Part shown: piece after piece, positions 1-8,226 of the stretch | How the letters are laid out: every line of letters starts with the position of its first letter | Numbering within the stretch: position 1 is the stretch's first letter | Assembly: GCA_964593905.1 (NCBI GenBank) | Contig: CAZQLE010000002.1 | Location: 22,518-86,517, forward strand | Direction: 5' to 3' | DNA length: 64,000 bases | Source of the DNA: CAZQLE01 sp964593905 | Lineage (GTDB): Bacteria; Chloroflexota; Anaerolineae; Anaerolineales; Anaerolineaceae | The notes under the pieces: generated by a model | Databases searched by the model: none | Told to the model about the DNA's origin: nothing | The model's input: only the letters and a program-made list of their open reading frames with translations | Translations under genes and position numbers: made by a program

Positions 1-673
1 CCACTTCGAGAATGTTCTCTTCAAACAGGCCGAGCGTGTTGGGGTTGGTGAGCATTAAACCGGCGACGTTCTGGTCGCAAACTTCGCGCAGCACTTTAAG
101 ATCAACGTTCCCGCGGGAGTCTGTCGGAACGGGGACAACTTCCAGGCCACTCATGGCAGATGTGGCCGGGTTGGTGCCGTGGGCCGAGTCGGGGATTAAC
201 ATCTTCGTGCGTTTGGCATCGCCCCGTGACTGATGGTAGGCCGCAATGATCTTCACCCCGGTGAATTCGCCCTGGGCGCCGGCAGCAGGCTGCAAGCTTA
301 CGGCCGCAAACCCGCTGATTTCTTTTAGCCATTCCTGAAGGTCAAACATCAGATAAAGATTGCCCTGAACGGTTTCTTCAGGCTGCAGCGGGTGGGTGAA
401 AGCAAACCCTGGCAGACGGGCAACTTCTTCATTGATTTTGGGGTTGTACTTCATGGTGCAGGAACCAAGAGGATAGTATCCGCCGTCAATCGAATAATTT
501 AACTTGGAGAGATTGGTGAAATGGCGGACTACATCCAGTTCGGATAGTTCAGGCAAATGCAGGTCCTGACGCACCAGCCCTGCGGGGAGGTCTGCTGCGG
601 GGACATCTGGATCGGGAAAACGCACACCCTGGCGGCCTACTGAAGACAACTCATAAATTGTAGGTTCACTCAT
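1..673 (-). CDS. gcvPB: glycine dehydrogenase (decarboxylating) subunit 2, partial
   Basis: C-terminal half-subunit of the split P-protein of the glycine cleavage system, which decarboxylates glycine with pyridoxal phosphate and passes the aminomethyl group to lipoyl-GcvH. The frame opens [16 protein letters not shown] and runs off the left edge of the window, so only about 224 residues are present. The conserved stretches [18 protein letters not shown] and [12 protein letters not shown] (cofactor region of the family) are visible. The start ATG overlaps the end of gcvPA by 8 bases, which indicates translational coupling. The PLP lysine lies further downstream, outside the window. Confidence 0.95.
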   Translation of the reverse strand, partial: MSEPTIYELSSVGRQGVRFPDPDVPAADLPAGLVRQDLHLPELSELDVVRHFTNLSKLNYSIDGGYYPLGSCTMKYNPKINEEVARLPGFAFTHPLQPEETVQGNLYLMFDLQEWLKEISGFAAVSLQPAAGAQGEFTGVKIIAAYHQSRGDAKRTKMLIPDSAHGTNPATSAMSGLEVVPVPTDSRGNVDLKVLREVCDQNVAGLMLTNPNTLGLFEENILEV

Positions 674-2018
674 GCGACACCTCCTGTAAAGCTTCGCAAA
701 GGGCGTCAATTTCTTCCCGACTGTTCATTTCAGTTACAGCCACGAGCATATGATTGTTAAGAGACGCGTATTCGCGAGAAAGATCGAAGCCGCCCAGAAT
801 ATTGCGATCCAACAGTTGGTCGTTGATATCACTCACCGGCAACGGGCACTTTACAACAAATTCATGGAAGAAGGGCGTTGAGAAATCAACCGAATAGCCT
901 GGAATGGCATTGATTTTTTGAGCGGCGTAATGGGCTTTGTGATAACAAAGCTCGGCCACTTTGCGCAGCCCAGATTTTCCAAGCAGGCTGAGATAAATGG
1001 TGGCAGCCAAAGCCATCAAGCCCTGGTTGGTGCAGATGTTGGAAGTGGCTTTTTCGCGGCGGATGTGCTGCTCGCGGGCGGTCAGGGTGAGCACATAGCC
1101 CCGGCGTCCATCATGATCCATGGTTTCGCCAACCAGGCGGCCGGCCACTTTGCGCACATATTCGTTGCGGGTGGTGAAGATGCCCAGGTAGGGTCCGCCA
1201 AATCCGACCGGGATACCCAGCGGCTGGCCTTCACCAACAACGACATCTGCGCCGAATTTTCCTGGCGGGGTCAGCAACCCCAGCGCGGTCGGGTTGACGG
1301 CGACGGTCAGCATTGCGCCGGCAGCATGGACTGCTTCTGCCAGTTTGGTCAGATCATAAACACGGCCAAAGAAATCGGGGTACTGAACCACGACCATGGC
1401 GGTATCGGAATCGATCATGGGGATCAACTGGTCGGGCGTCAGGAAGGGGTCAAGCGAGGATTCGCCGCCCTGAACGGTAATGTTCTCATAGCCGCACAAA
1501 TAGGTGCACAGGACATCACGATACTGAGGATTTACAGACGGAGAAACCAGGAATTTTTTGCGTTTTCCGCGATACTGGTGATATGCCAGAATGCCAGCTT
1601 CTGCTGTGGCGGTGGCGCCATCGTAATGTGAAGCGTTGCTAACATCCATCCCCGTCAGGTTGGCGATCAGGGTCTGATATTCAAAAACTGCCTGAAGCGT
1701 GCCCTGTGAGACCTCGGGTTGGTAGGGGGTGTAGGCGGTATAGAATTCGCCCCGCCGGAGCAGCATGTCGACTGCGCTGGGGATATAGTGGTTGTAAGCG
1801 CCAGCGCCCAAAAAACTGGTCATCTCTCGAACCGTTTCATTGGCTGAGGCGATATCCTGCATCTGGGCCGAGGCTTCCATCTCGGTTAACGCCGGTGGAA
1901 GGTTTAATTTGGGGAAACGATGCTGGGCTGGAACGGCCAGGAAAAGATCTTCCAGGCTCGCTACGCCGATGGCGCGCAGCATCTCCTCCTTTTCAGCTTC
2001 GGTATGGGGAATATACAT
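666..2018 (-). CDS. gcvPA: glycine dehydrogenase (decarboxylating) subunit 1
   Basis: N-terminal half-subunit of the split P-protein (450 aa, the usual length); it pairs with GcvPB to form the decarboxylase. The start [14 protein letters not shown] matches the family N-terminus. Its ATG shares one base with the gcvH stop (TAATG), and a GAGGT ribosome site precedes it, so I prefer this start over an in-frame one 21 bases upstream. The core contains the family pattern [15 protein letters not shown] and, further on, [18 protein letters not shown]. The order gcvH-gcvPA-gcvPB with overlapping ends makes one transcript under the glycine riboswitch. Confidence 0.96.
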   Translation of the reverse strand: MYIPHTEAEKEEMLRAIGVASLEDLFLAVPAQHRFPKLNLPPALTEMEASAQMQDIASANETVREMTSFLGAGAYNHYIPSAVDMLLRRGEFYTAYTPYQPEVSQGTLQAVFEYQTLIANLTGMDVSNASHYDGATATAEAGILAYHQYRGKRKKFLVSPSVNPQYRDVLCTYLCGYENITVQGGESSLDPFLTPDQLIPMIDSDTAMVVVQYPDFFGRVYDLTKLAEAVHAAGAMLTVAVNPTALGLLTPPGKFGADVVVGEGQPLGIPVGFGGPYLGIFTTRNEYVRKVAGRLVGETMDHDGRRGYVLTLTAREQHIRREKATSNICTNQGLMALAATIYLSLLGKSGLRKVAELCYHKAHYAAQKINAIPGYSVDFSTPFFHEFVVKCPLPVSDINDQLLDRNILGGFDLSREYASLNNHMLVAVTEMNSREEIDALCEALQEVSHE

Positions 2019-2410
2019 TAGTGACCTCGTTCGGAGCAATATTTCTCATAGGCCGGTGCATCCATTAATTTGGTCAGATCGGCCGGATCCGACATTTCGA
2101 TTTTCACCATCCATGCTTTGCCATAGGGATCGGTGTTAACGGTCTCGGAGGCCTGCGCCAGATCTTCGTTGATGGCAGTGATCACGCCGTTAACCGGGGC
2201 AATCACATCGGCTGCCGCTTTGACCGATTCCAGGGTGGCGATGACATCACTTTTTTTCACAGCATCGCCCACACTGACGGTGATTTCGACAAAAACGATG
2301 TCGGAAAGCTGTTCCTGGGCATGGTCACTGATACCGATGGTCGCAACATTGCCTTCAACCTTAACCCATTCATCTGTATTGGCATATTTCAATTCCGGTA
2401 GAATATTCAT
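2018..2410 (-). CDS. gcvH: glycine cleavage system H protein
   Basis: Small lipoyl carrier protein (130 aa) that shuttles the aminomethyl and reduced lipoyl intermediates between P, T and L proteins. The lipoylated lysine is Lys64 in ESVKAAAD, at the usual position. The start at MNILPELKYANTDEW is preceded by GGAGACG at good spacing; an in-frame upstream ATG would add 21 residues without similarity to the family and lies in the riboswitch leader. First gene of the operon. No gcvT is seen in this window, so the T protein must be encoded elsewhere or beyond the left edge. Confidence 0.97.
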   Translation of the reverse strand: MNILPELKYANTDEWVKVEGNVATIGISDHAQEQLSDIVFVEITVSVGDAVKKSDVIATLESVKAAADVIAPVNGVITAINEDLAQASETVNTDPYGKAWMVKIEMSDPADLTKLMDAPAYEKYCSERGH

Positions 2411-2467
2411 GGTTTGTCGTCTCCTCAAGGTGTTATGTGGTTTGAAACAACTTACAGAAAACACAAG

Positions 2468-2491
2468 GCGCACACCTAGACGGTGCGCGCC
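2468..2491 (-). terminator. hairpin between glycine riboswitch and gcvH
   Basis: On the minus strand the second aptamer is followed at once by a 10-bp GC-rich stem (GGCGCGCACC / GGTGTGCGCC, one G-U pair) and then a T-rich but interrupted tract. It sits where the expression platform should be. It could be the terminator that glycine binding prevents, although the U tract is imperfect. Confidence 0.55.
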
Positions 2492-2675
2492 CCTGTCGAT
2501 AACCTGAGAGATTCACTGTGTTTCACAGTTTGCCCCTTCGGTGCCGTTGGACTTTCCAGGAGGTTTATGACCGGCAGGGTCCTTTTTACCTGAGAGATTC
2601 ACCAGAGATGCGAGAGTTTCTGGTTTGCCCCTTCGGTGCCACAGAAAAGTTTACTGTGGTCTCTTCCCTGCCTTC
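2492..2675 (-). promoter_or_regulatory. tandem glycine riboswitch
   Basis: Two copies of the glycine aptamer core are visible on the minus strand: GGCACCGAAGGGGCAAAC followed within about 30 bases by GAATCTCTCAGG. One copy spans about 2588-2640 and the other about 2502-2554. The first aptamer begins GGCAGGGAAGAGACC and closes with GGACCCTGCC. The pair lies directly upstream of gcvH, the classical place, where glycine binding usually turns the glycine cleavage operon on. Confidence 0.95.
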
Positions 2676-2681
2676 TTATTC

Positions 2682-2710
2682 ATTCTACGGGCAGCTTATG
2701 TAAATGTCAA
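2682..2710 (-). promoter_or_regulatory. promoter of the gcvH-gcvPA-gcvPB operon
   Basis: On the minus strand TTGACA (2705-2710), a 17-base spacer and TAGAAT (2682-2687) form a near-consensus sigma-70 promoter. The expected transcription start is near 2675, so the RNA begins a few bases before the first glycine aptamer. Confidence 0.75.
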
Positions 2711-2755
2711 GAATAGAATGCCAGCAATTGTCTGACGACTGGTCAGGAACCCCCA

Positions 2756-2790
2756 TAAAAGACCCTGTGTTTTGGAACAGGCTCTTTTAT
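2756..2790. terminator. bidirectional terminator hairpin
   Basis: AAAAGA and CCTGT pair with ACAGG and TCTTTT around a short loop, with T tracts on both sides. It lies just past the TAA at 2803 that would end the recoded rhodanese, which supports the longer reading of that gene, and it insulates it from the gcv promoter. Confidence 0.75.
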
Positions 2791-2802
2791 TTTTCTTGAG
2801 TT

Positions 2803-3282
2803 TTAATCTCCCGGTTCGGTGGGGTAACCGGCCTGCTGCCAGGCTGCAAACCCTCCCAGAATTGGGTTAACACGGGTAAAGTCATTATTGAGAAGCGTTA
2901 GCGCCGCACGGGCGCTTGATTCTTCGGCCGGTCAAGTGCAATAGGTGATGATCCATTGTTTTGGATCCAGTTCATTGATCCGATTTTCCAATTCTCCCAG
3001 GGGAATATTGATTGCACCGGGGATGTGGTTTACTGCAAATGCATCGCTGCTGCGCACATCCAGAATGACGGCTGTTTTCTCGGTGAAGGTCTTATAGGCG
3101 TCGTCAAGCGAAATTCTTTCAATCTGGGCAACATCCGTAATTTCTGTTTTTTGATCCGGGTTTGCCTGGTTTACAAACAATAAAATTGCCACAACCATCA
3201 AGATGACGCCCGCTGCGATAATTAAAAATGGGCGCAGAGATCTTGTGGGTGTTTTGCTTGCACTGCTCTTCTTTCTTGCCAT
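2803..3282 (-). CDS. membrane-anchored rhodanese, candidate selenoprotein (in-frame TGA read as Sec117)
   Basis: Rhodanese-like sulfurtransferase with one N-terminal membrane segment (about residues 18-38) and the catalytic domain outside the cytoplasm. The start MARKKSS has an AAAGGAGG ribosome site. Translation reaches TYCT and then meets TGA at 2932-2934. The same frame continues for 42 codons to TAA at 2803 and encodes the rest of a normal rhodanese domain (PAEESSARAAL, VNPILGGFAAW). In the rhodanese subfamily with the pattern YCxCPxExxSA, as I recall it, the residue at the TGA is cysteine, so TGA replaces a Cys codon exactly. A SECIS-like hairpin follows. The alternatives are a TGC-to-TGA nonsense mutation or an assembly error; the intact downstream frame and the terminator just after TAA argue for read-through. 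No Sec machinery lies in this window. Confidence 0.75.
2900..2916 (-). promoter_or_regulatory. candidate bacterial SECIS hairpin
   Basis: On the minus strand, 15 bases after the TGA, AGCGCC pairs perfectly with GGCGCT around the 5-base loop CGTGC. The loop lies 22-26 bases past the TGA and carries a G followed by U in its first three positions. This fits the known bacterial SECIS pattern (apical loop G roughly 16-37 bases past the UGA). The hairpin is inside the coding sequence, as is usual in bacteria. Confidence 0.65.
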
Positions 3283-3510
3283 GCTGCATCCTCCTTTGGG
3301 CGATATTTGAGCCTCGATACGCATATCGCAGCCAGTTTTGTTGTCAATAACCTGTATTGCAGGTTTTTTACCCGGTTGCGTGTTACGTATAAATTTTATT
3401 ATAAATATCCAAATAAATCCACTGATTTAATAAATTCCTGCCTAACTTGCTGTTTAAGCAAAGAAAGGTGTCTCTCGGCTGTTTTGTTGAAAAAAACGTG
3501 ATTCTGCGGG
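3283..3510 (-). promoter_or_regulatory. AT-rich intergenic region with possible rhodanese promoter
   Basis: No gene is supported here. On the minus strand TTGACA is present (3342-3347) but only a poor -10 (TATGCG) follows at 16 bases. Directly upstream of it is the inverted repeat AACCTG-5-CAGGTT (3349-3365), which could be an operator. Confidence 0.35.
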
Positions 3511-4809
3511 TTATTGCGTAACGGGTTGTTGCCCTGGCCGGTCAAGCAAAAATAAAGAGGCACCCAGCAGCCGCAATGATCCGCTTACCAGTAAGGCGCC
3601 GGGCAGGCCAATTGTTTCGGCCAACAGGGATGCCAACAGCGGCGCTGCGATTGCCGCGCAATATTCGAGACTCTGGGCAACCGAGACAAAGGTGGCGCTG
3701 TATTCTGGTGGGATTGTTTTTAATAATTCATCAAAGAAGACCAGATTAATGCCGGCCTGGAAGATGCCGGCAATGCCGGCATAGACCACGATCAGGGCCG
3801 GGGTCTGGGTGAAAGCGGTTAAGATCGGGTAGGAAGCCAGGCCGAAAGTGGTCAACAGGAGCACGAACCTTGACCCTCTTCGGCGTGATTGCCGGGTCCA
3901 GAAAAAATAACCGATGATCAATATGGCCGTCTGGGCGGTATTAATGGCGGCGATCCAGCCATCGGAGGCGTTAATCTGGCGGACAAAATATAACGGGAAC
4001 AACGGCAAACCGAGATTTGCCCCGGTGAGGTAGACAAACCGTTTGAATACAAAGGATACAAACGGGCGGTTTGCGGTGATCTGTTTGTAGTAGGAGTGGA
4101 TTTTCTCTTTCAGATTGGGGCCGGGAAGTGGGGCATCCACTTGAATGTCGGCGATTCGAATCCGGCTGGAGAAGGTGTAGCTGATGATCGATCCGATGGA
4201 AGTGGTTAGAAAGACGGTCTGAAAGTTTAGCGGAAACTTGATGCTGACCAGCACCTGACCGATGGCAAGGGCAACCAGTGAGGAGGTTAACCCCAACAAT
4301 GACCAGCGCCGGGTCATTAATTCATATCTTCCGGCAGGCCCTGCAACGGCATTCATGACCACTGAAAACGAAATTGCCAGAACTGTCTGTGGCAGGGTTG
4401 CCACGGCCCAGATACATAAGATTGCAATTACGGCGGCCTGGGTGTCTTTGAAAATAAAGGGCACCAGACCGGTTAACCCATAGCTGCCGATGACCAGCAG
4501 GCGGGAGCTGCTAAACCATCTGACTATATTTTTTTGGCGCTGGAGAAAACGCCCGATCAGGATTGCAAAAAATAAACCGGTAACCCCGGGCATGGTGGTC
4601 AGTAAACCAACTTCCAGGCTGCTGGCCCCAAGCCGGGTGAGGAAAACGGAGAGCATCTGGGCGGCCGCATTTCCCAGACCAACACCAACGGCGTCAATCT
4701 GAACGTTAACAAAATTCTCTTCACTGATATCGGGGGACTGCGGTGTTCGAAACCATTTAATTAAATTCAAAAGGCCCCCTCTACGTGATCGGGTTAATTT
4801 GAATATCAA
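3511..4809 (-). CDS. MFS-type transporter
   Basis: Polytopic membrane protein of 432 aa with about twelve hydrophobic segments and the short basic loops typical of the major facilitator superfamily (for example TRRWSLLG and FWTRQSRRRG). The substrate cannot be told. The ATG start overlaps the upstream WD40 gene by 29 bases. A TTG at 4770, just after an AGAGGGGG site that follows the WD40 stop, is an equally good start and would shorten the protein by 13 residues. It is the last gene of the AAA+/Hsp70/WD40 operon, so it may move something related to that module or may simply be co-transcribed. Confidence 0.8.
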   Translation of the reverse strand: MIFKLTRSRRGGLLNLIKWFRTPQSPDISEENFVNVQIDAVGVGLGNAAAQMLSVFLTRLGASSLEVGLLTTMPGVTGLFFAILIGRFLQRQKNIVRWFSSSRLLVIGSYGLTGLVPFIFKDTQAAVIAILCIWAVATLPQTVLAISFSVVMNAVAGPAGRYELMTRRWSLLGLTSSLVALAIGQVLVSIKFPLNFQTVFLTTSIGSIISYTFSSRIRIADIQVDAPLPGPNLKEKIHSYYKQITANRPFVSFVFKRFVYLTGANLGLPLFPLYFVRQINASDGWIAAINTAQTAILIIGYFFWTRQSRRRGSRFVLLLTTFGLASYPILTAFTQTPALIVVYAGIAGIFQAGINLVFFDELLKTIPPEYSATFVSVAQSLEYCAAIAAPLLASLLAETIGLPGALLVSGSLRLLGASLFLLDRPGQQPVTQ

Positions 4810-7042
4810 ACTCGCCGGCTGAAAGCGTCAAGGGTGCGCCCAGCAGAATGTCGTACCTTTGCCGCCAGAGCAATTGCTCGCGGATGAAGTGCAGCCAGTA
4901 AATTTCACCGGCCGGTGAGTGCATTTGTTCAAGACGGCGGTCAATTTCATCGATGGACGGCCTGTCAGGGTGATCTGTGGGGCTTAGGGCCCAGGCCAGG
5001 GTCTGGGTGGAATATTGATAAATATTGCCCGCTGCCGAAACCGCCGTGATCTGGCGCAGGCTGGAATGCGCCCGGAGCGCGACAATCCGTTTGAGGTCGC
5101 TTTCGCCTCCGAGGGTTAATATCTTTTGTCCATTGGACACGCCCCAGATATGAACTGCCCCACGTGCACCGGCGCTGAGAATGTAGCGTTCATCAGAGGT
5201 AAGGCAGATTTCGCCAAATTTTTCGAGATCATTGGAAATCTGAATCCGGTTGAGTTCTTTGCCGCTGAAGATATTCCAGATGCAGATGTTGTGATCTGTG
5301 CCATACGAGGCGGCCAGCTCTCCGGTGGAGGTGCTCAGCGAAGTTATGGCGCCCGAATGTCCTTTCAGGGTGCGCAGCGTCCCTCTGGCATCTGCATTCC
5401 AGATATGGATTTCACCCTGACCATCGCCGATCAACACATCTCCGCGGCGTGTAGCTGCCAGGGCGTAAATTTCACTGCCCGACTGATAGATCGGTTCCTG
5501 CCCGCCGGTGGGAAAGCGCCAGCGATTGACAACTCCGTCAAATCCGGCGCTGAAGAGGGTGCGTTCATCCTGGCTTAGCACGATTGCACGCACCAGATTG
5601 CTGTGGCCGGAGAGCGTTTTGATCAGCTTTCCCTCGGGCAGCAGATAGATGCGGATGGATTGGTCGGGGTTGGCGGCTGCCAGATAAGCGCCATCCTGGG
5701 TCAGCAGCAGCACGTTTTGCTGGGGTGTGGGAGGATAGAAAATTGATTTTTCCCAGGTGTTGTCGCTGTGCGTGGCAAACAGGATGCGGTTGTCAGCGGT
5801 TCCGAGCGCCAGGCTTTGCCCCGAAGGCGTGAAGGTGGCTGAAATCACTTCGCCATCCAGCCAGTGAGACTGATCGGGTCTCAGTGAAGCCAGCGCGGAC
5901 AGGGTGCATTTGTGCGCCAGATCGGTTAAGCGCAGGAGCAGTTCTTTTTCTTCAGATGACTGTGGCTGCCAGGCGGCTTTTTTTAACAGACGAACGCCTT
6001 CCAACGCCCACCAGGGCGGCGCGGTTTGGACGAGCACCCACAGCGATGCGTAATCTGCTTTTTTGAAAAGCGCCTGAAAGGCTGCTGCCCAATCGGCATC
6101 CTGCAGGTCTGAAATGGAGCGGGTTTTTGAGATGCCGGGTGCATTTTGCAGCCAGTCAATCTGACCGGAATAACGGCTTTGAGCCAGAATTTTCTTTTTG
6201 AGCACCGAGCTGGCGCGTTCGTATCCGCTGCGGATTAGACGGCGGTCAAAATCGAGGGTTTCATAGGGGGCCCACTGCCCGGATATGAAGTAAAACAGCG
6301 CCCGGTCGGTCGGGTCGGCGGGGGCCCAACCCTGTTGCAGCGCCAGTTGGCAGGCAGGTTCGGCATCCCAGCGCAAATAAAGCTGACAGACTGCATCCTG
6401 GGCGAGAGGGTTGGCGGGGCCGGCAATCTGAGCCAGGGTTTGCACCGTTAGAGTGCGTTCGGGCCCGGTCATGGCCGCATACTGGTTGACCAGTTGGTCA
6501 AACGCTGCCGGGGTTGGCCCGGAAACGCAGGCTGCCAGCGCAGCCCAATGGTGGAGCCTGGCGCTCGCTGCCGCCTGAAGGAGGAGGGTGCGGGCATCTT
6601 GCTCTGCCCGTAGAAAATAAGCGGTCAGGTGTTGTAAATTGGGGTCGTGCGCCTGCAACGATTGGATCTGTGCGCTGATTAACAGAAAGGCAGACTGTTG
6701 GCCCGCATCGGGGTGGGCGAGGCTGTGTTCGATAATCTCTTGCCGGGCATAGCGGTTTGCAGACGCAATGCTCAGCTCAAAGAGTGCATCGATGGCCGGT
6801 GCGCTGCCCTGTTTTGCCAGCCGGGCCAGACCGTTGGCGGCGCGCAGGTGAATTGCCTCACACGAGGCGCGCAGGACGGTTTGTCTCAGAATTTGGATGG
6901 CCGCTTCGCCGCCGTCTTCAATTAATAACTGCAACGCCCCAACCTGGGTAAGCAAAAAAATATCTGCTTGGGATGGGTCTTCCGGCAGAAGTTCTGGTTT
7001 TAGAATATCCCGATAGCGGGCAAGCTGCTGTGTTTCGATCAT
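4781..7042 (-). CDS. HEAT-like/WD40 repeat protein (shorter paralogue)
   Basis: Large cytoplasmic scaffold-type protein (753 aa) with no signal peptide. The N-terminal half is alpha-helical and HEAT-like; about residues 390-700 form WD40 blades, with WD-type ends such as GVVNRWRF, GEIHIWNA and HNICIWNI. A junction motif, ALFYFISGQWAPYETLDFDR, is shared with the larger protein at 10511-13174, so the two are paralogues. The start is the ATG whose TGA overlap (ATGA) couples it to the radical SAM gene, with an AGGA site. Function unknown; WD40 and HEAT folds bind proteins, so a scaffold or adaptor role in this operon is inferred. Confidence 0.85.
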   Translation of the reverse strand: MIETQQLARYRDILKPELLPEDPSQADIFLLTQVGALQLLIEDGGEAAIQILRQTVLRASCEAIHLRAANGLARLAKQGSAPAIDALFELSIASANRYARQEIIEHSLAHPDAGQQSAFLLISAQIQSLQAHDPNLQHLTAYFLRAEQDARTLLLQAAASARLHHWAALAACVSGPTPAAFDQLVNQYAAMTGPERTLTVQTLAQIAGPANPLAQDAVCQLYLRWDAEPACQLALQQGWAPADPTDRALFYFISGQWAPYETLDFDRRLIRSGYERASSVLKKKILAQSRYSGQIDWLQNAPGISKTRSISDLQDADWAAAFQALFKKADYASLWVLVQTAPPWWALEGVRLLKKAAWQPQSSEEKELLLRLTDLAHKCTLSALASLRPDQSHWLDGEVISATFTPSGQSLALGTADNRILFATHSDNTWEKSIFYPPTPQQNVLLLTQDGAYLAAANPDQSIRIYLLPEGKLIKTLSGHSNLVRAIVLSQDERTLFSAGFDGVVNRWRFPTGGQEPIYQSGSEIYALAATRRGDVLIGDGQGEIHIWNADARGTLRTLKGHSGAITSLSTSTGELAASYGTDHNICIWNIFSGKELNRIQISNDLEKFGEICLTSDERYILSAGARGAVHIWGVSNGQKILTLGGESDLKRIVALRAHSSLRQITAVSAAGNIYQYSTQTLAWALSPTDHPDRPSIDEIDRRLEQMHSPAGEIYWLHFIREQLLWRQRYDILLGAPLTLSAGEFDIQINPIT

Positions 7043-7617
7043 TCGTCCTGCCAACGCAAAGGGGTCGTGCCGCTGAAAAGCAGTTCACCGGCGGCAGAAA
7101 TCATTACCTCGGCCTCGGGCAAGTTTTGGAGATCGGCGGCAGAATAGCGGTTGGTCATAAAATGCACGGTCTGGTTCTTTGAACTGAGGTATCCGTGGCT
7201 TGCTGGCGCCTGCTGCCTGTAACGGCCAGCAAACAACAGGTCAATCTGGTTCAAAATTGCCGGGCCCAGTTTTTGGCGGTTTATTTCTTTAAAATTGTAC
7301 CCTGAAAACACGACGACGCTCAGCGTCGAACGTTTGCGGAGCAGCGCTAAAAACGCCAGCAGACTTTCGGGCTGCTGCAACGGCTCGCCCCCGGTAAGGG
7401 TAATGCCCTCAATTTCGGCTGCGCCCATAAGACATTGTTCCACCAATTGTTCAACCGCGATCAGGTTTCCACCTGTGGCGGGGTGGGTGTGAGGATTGAA
7501 ACACCCCGGGCAGCCCAGCGTGCAGCCCTGCACCCAGATGACCGCGCGGCGTCCCGGGCCATTGGCGCGGCTTAACGGCGCGTAATGATGTACGCGCAAC
7601 AGGGCCGGGGCGGTCAT
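7039..7617 (-). CDS. NrdG-like radical SAM protein
   Basis: Small radical S-adenosylmethionine enzyme (192 aa) with the cluster motif CTLGCPGC (CxxxCxxC) about 35 residues from the N-terminus and the SAM-binding LTGGEPLQQ. Size and layout resemble glycyl-radical-activating enzymes and NrdG, but no glycyl-radical enzyme is nearby. Both ends overlap neighbours by four bases (ATGA), so it is tightly coupled to the DUF2997 and WD40 genes. Its substrate is probably a protein in this operon or a small molecule; that is inference. Confidence 0.88.
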   Translation of the reverse strand: MTAPALLRVHHYAPLSRANGPGRRAVIWVQGCTLGCPGCFNPHTHPATGGNLIAVEQLVEQCLMGAAEIEGITLTGGEPLQQPESLLAFLALLRKRSTLSVVVFSGYNFKEINRQKLGPAILNQIDLLFAGRYRQQAPASHGYLSSKNQTVHFMTNRYSAADLQNLPEAEVMISAAGELLFSGTTPLRWQDE

Positions 7618-7829
7618 GATCCGGTTTTTCGTTCAATCCGGTTGCGCAAATCCAGGGGCAGTTCTTGATCGTACAGCTCGGGGGTCATTTCCTGTTCAAT
7701 CAATTCTCCACCCAGCGCCATCGAAAGGCTTTCAGTCAGGGTTAGACACTGCTCTCCCTTGACGCCGCGCACATGAATTTGGACTTTGCCGTGTTCGTCG
7801 ATAATGACTTCCACTTCTTCAATTTCCAT
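7614..7829 (-). CDS. DUF2997 family protein
   Basis: Small protein (71 aa) with the pattern VEVIIDEHGKVQIHVRGVKG, a C-x-x-L helix and a C-terminal TPELYD motif typical of DUF2997 as I recall it. It starts at MEIEEVEV after a GAGGTG site; an earlier in-frame ATG would run into the Ycf35-like gene. It overlaps the radical SAM start by four bases. In cyanobacteria, members of this family lie next to Ycf35/DUF1257 genes (from memory). The biochemical function is unknown. Confidence 0.78.
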   Translation of the reverse strand: MEIEEVEVIIDEHGKVQIHVRGVKGEQCLTLTESLSMALGGELIEQEMTPELYDQELPLDLRNRIERKTGS

Positions 7830-7839
7830 TACCACACCT

Positions 7840-8214
7840 CTATACGATCCGGCGCAATACCAGATGAATCTGGTTTTGTTCTTTTGTCTCTTCGGCCAGG
7901 GTAAAGCCCTGTTCCTGGAGTTTTTCGAGAGCCGCGTGATAGGCATAGCGCTGCAACAGGGCGGTGGTCAGTTGTTCACGATCTTTTTTTCGCACGCCCC
8001 ACCAATCGGCGACCATCTCAAACGCCCCGTTGTTAAATTTCAGGCCGACATCATAACTAAACGGGATGTGAATTTTCAGTTGAACGGTATCAGCTTCTTG
8101 CATACCGCGCAGGTGAAATTCACCCTCTTCGACCTGATAACCCAGGTCTTTCAGGGCGGTGAGCACAAACTTTTTTTCAACCATACGGGTTCGTAAACGC
8201 GATATGTGCGACAT
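7840..8214 (-). CDS. DUF1257 (Ycf35-like) protein
   Basis: Protein of 124 aa that begins MSHISRLRTRMVEKKFVLTAL, with a YQVEEG strand and a conserved DVGLKFNNG-FEMVADWWG core, as in Ycf35/DUF1257 proteins of cyanobacteria and some plastids. No catalytic motif is evident and the family function is not known. Ten bases separate it from the DUF2997 gene and 12 from the Hsp70 gene. Its presence in the same operon as a Ycf46-like ATPase outside the cyanobacteria is notable. Confidence 0.83.
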   Translation of the reverse strand: MSHISRLRTRMVEKKFVLTALKDLGYQVEEGEFHLRGMQEADTVQLKIHIPFSYDVGLKFNNGAFEMVADWWGVRKKDREQLTTALLQRYAYHAALEKLQEQGFTLAEETKEQNQIHLVLRRIV

Positions 8215-8226
8215 CTTTTCCTCTAA

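Noticed and set aside
918..1631. Open frame of 237 codons on the plus strand
   Set aside because: It lies entirely opposite the well-recognised gcvPA gene; no ribosome site or family similarity.
2932..2934. TGA taken as the true end of the rhodanese gene (116 aa)
   Set aside because: The product would lack half of the rhodanese domain, while the same frame continues with recognisable rhodanese sequence to a TAA just before a terminator.
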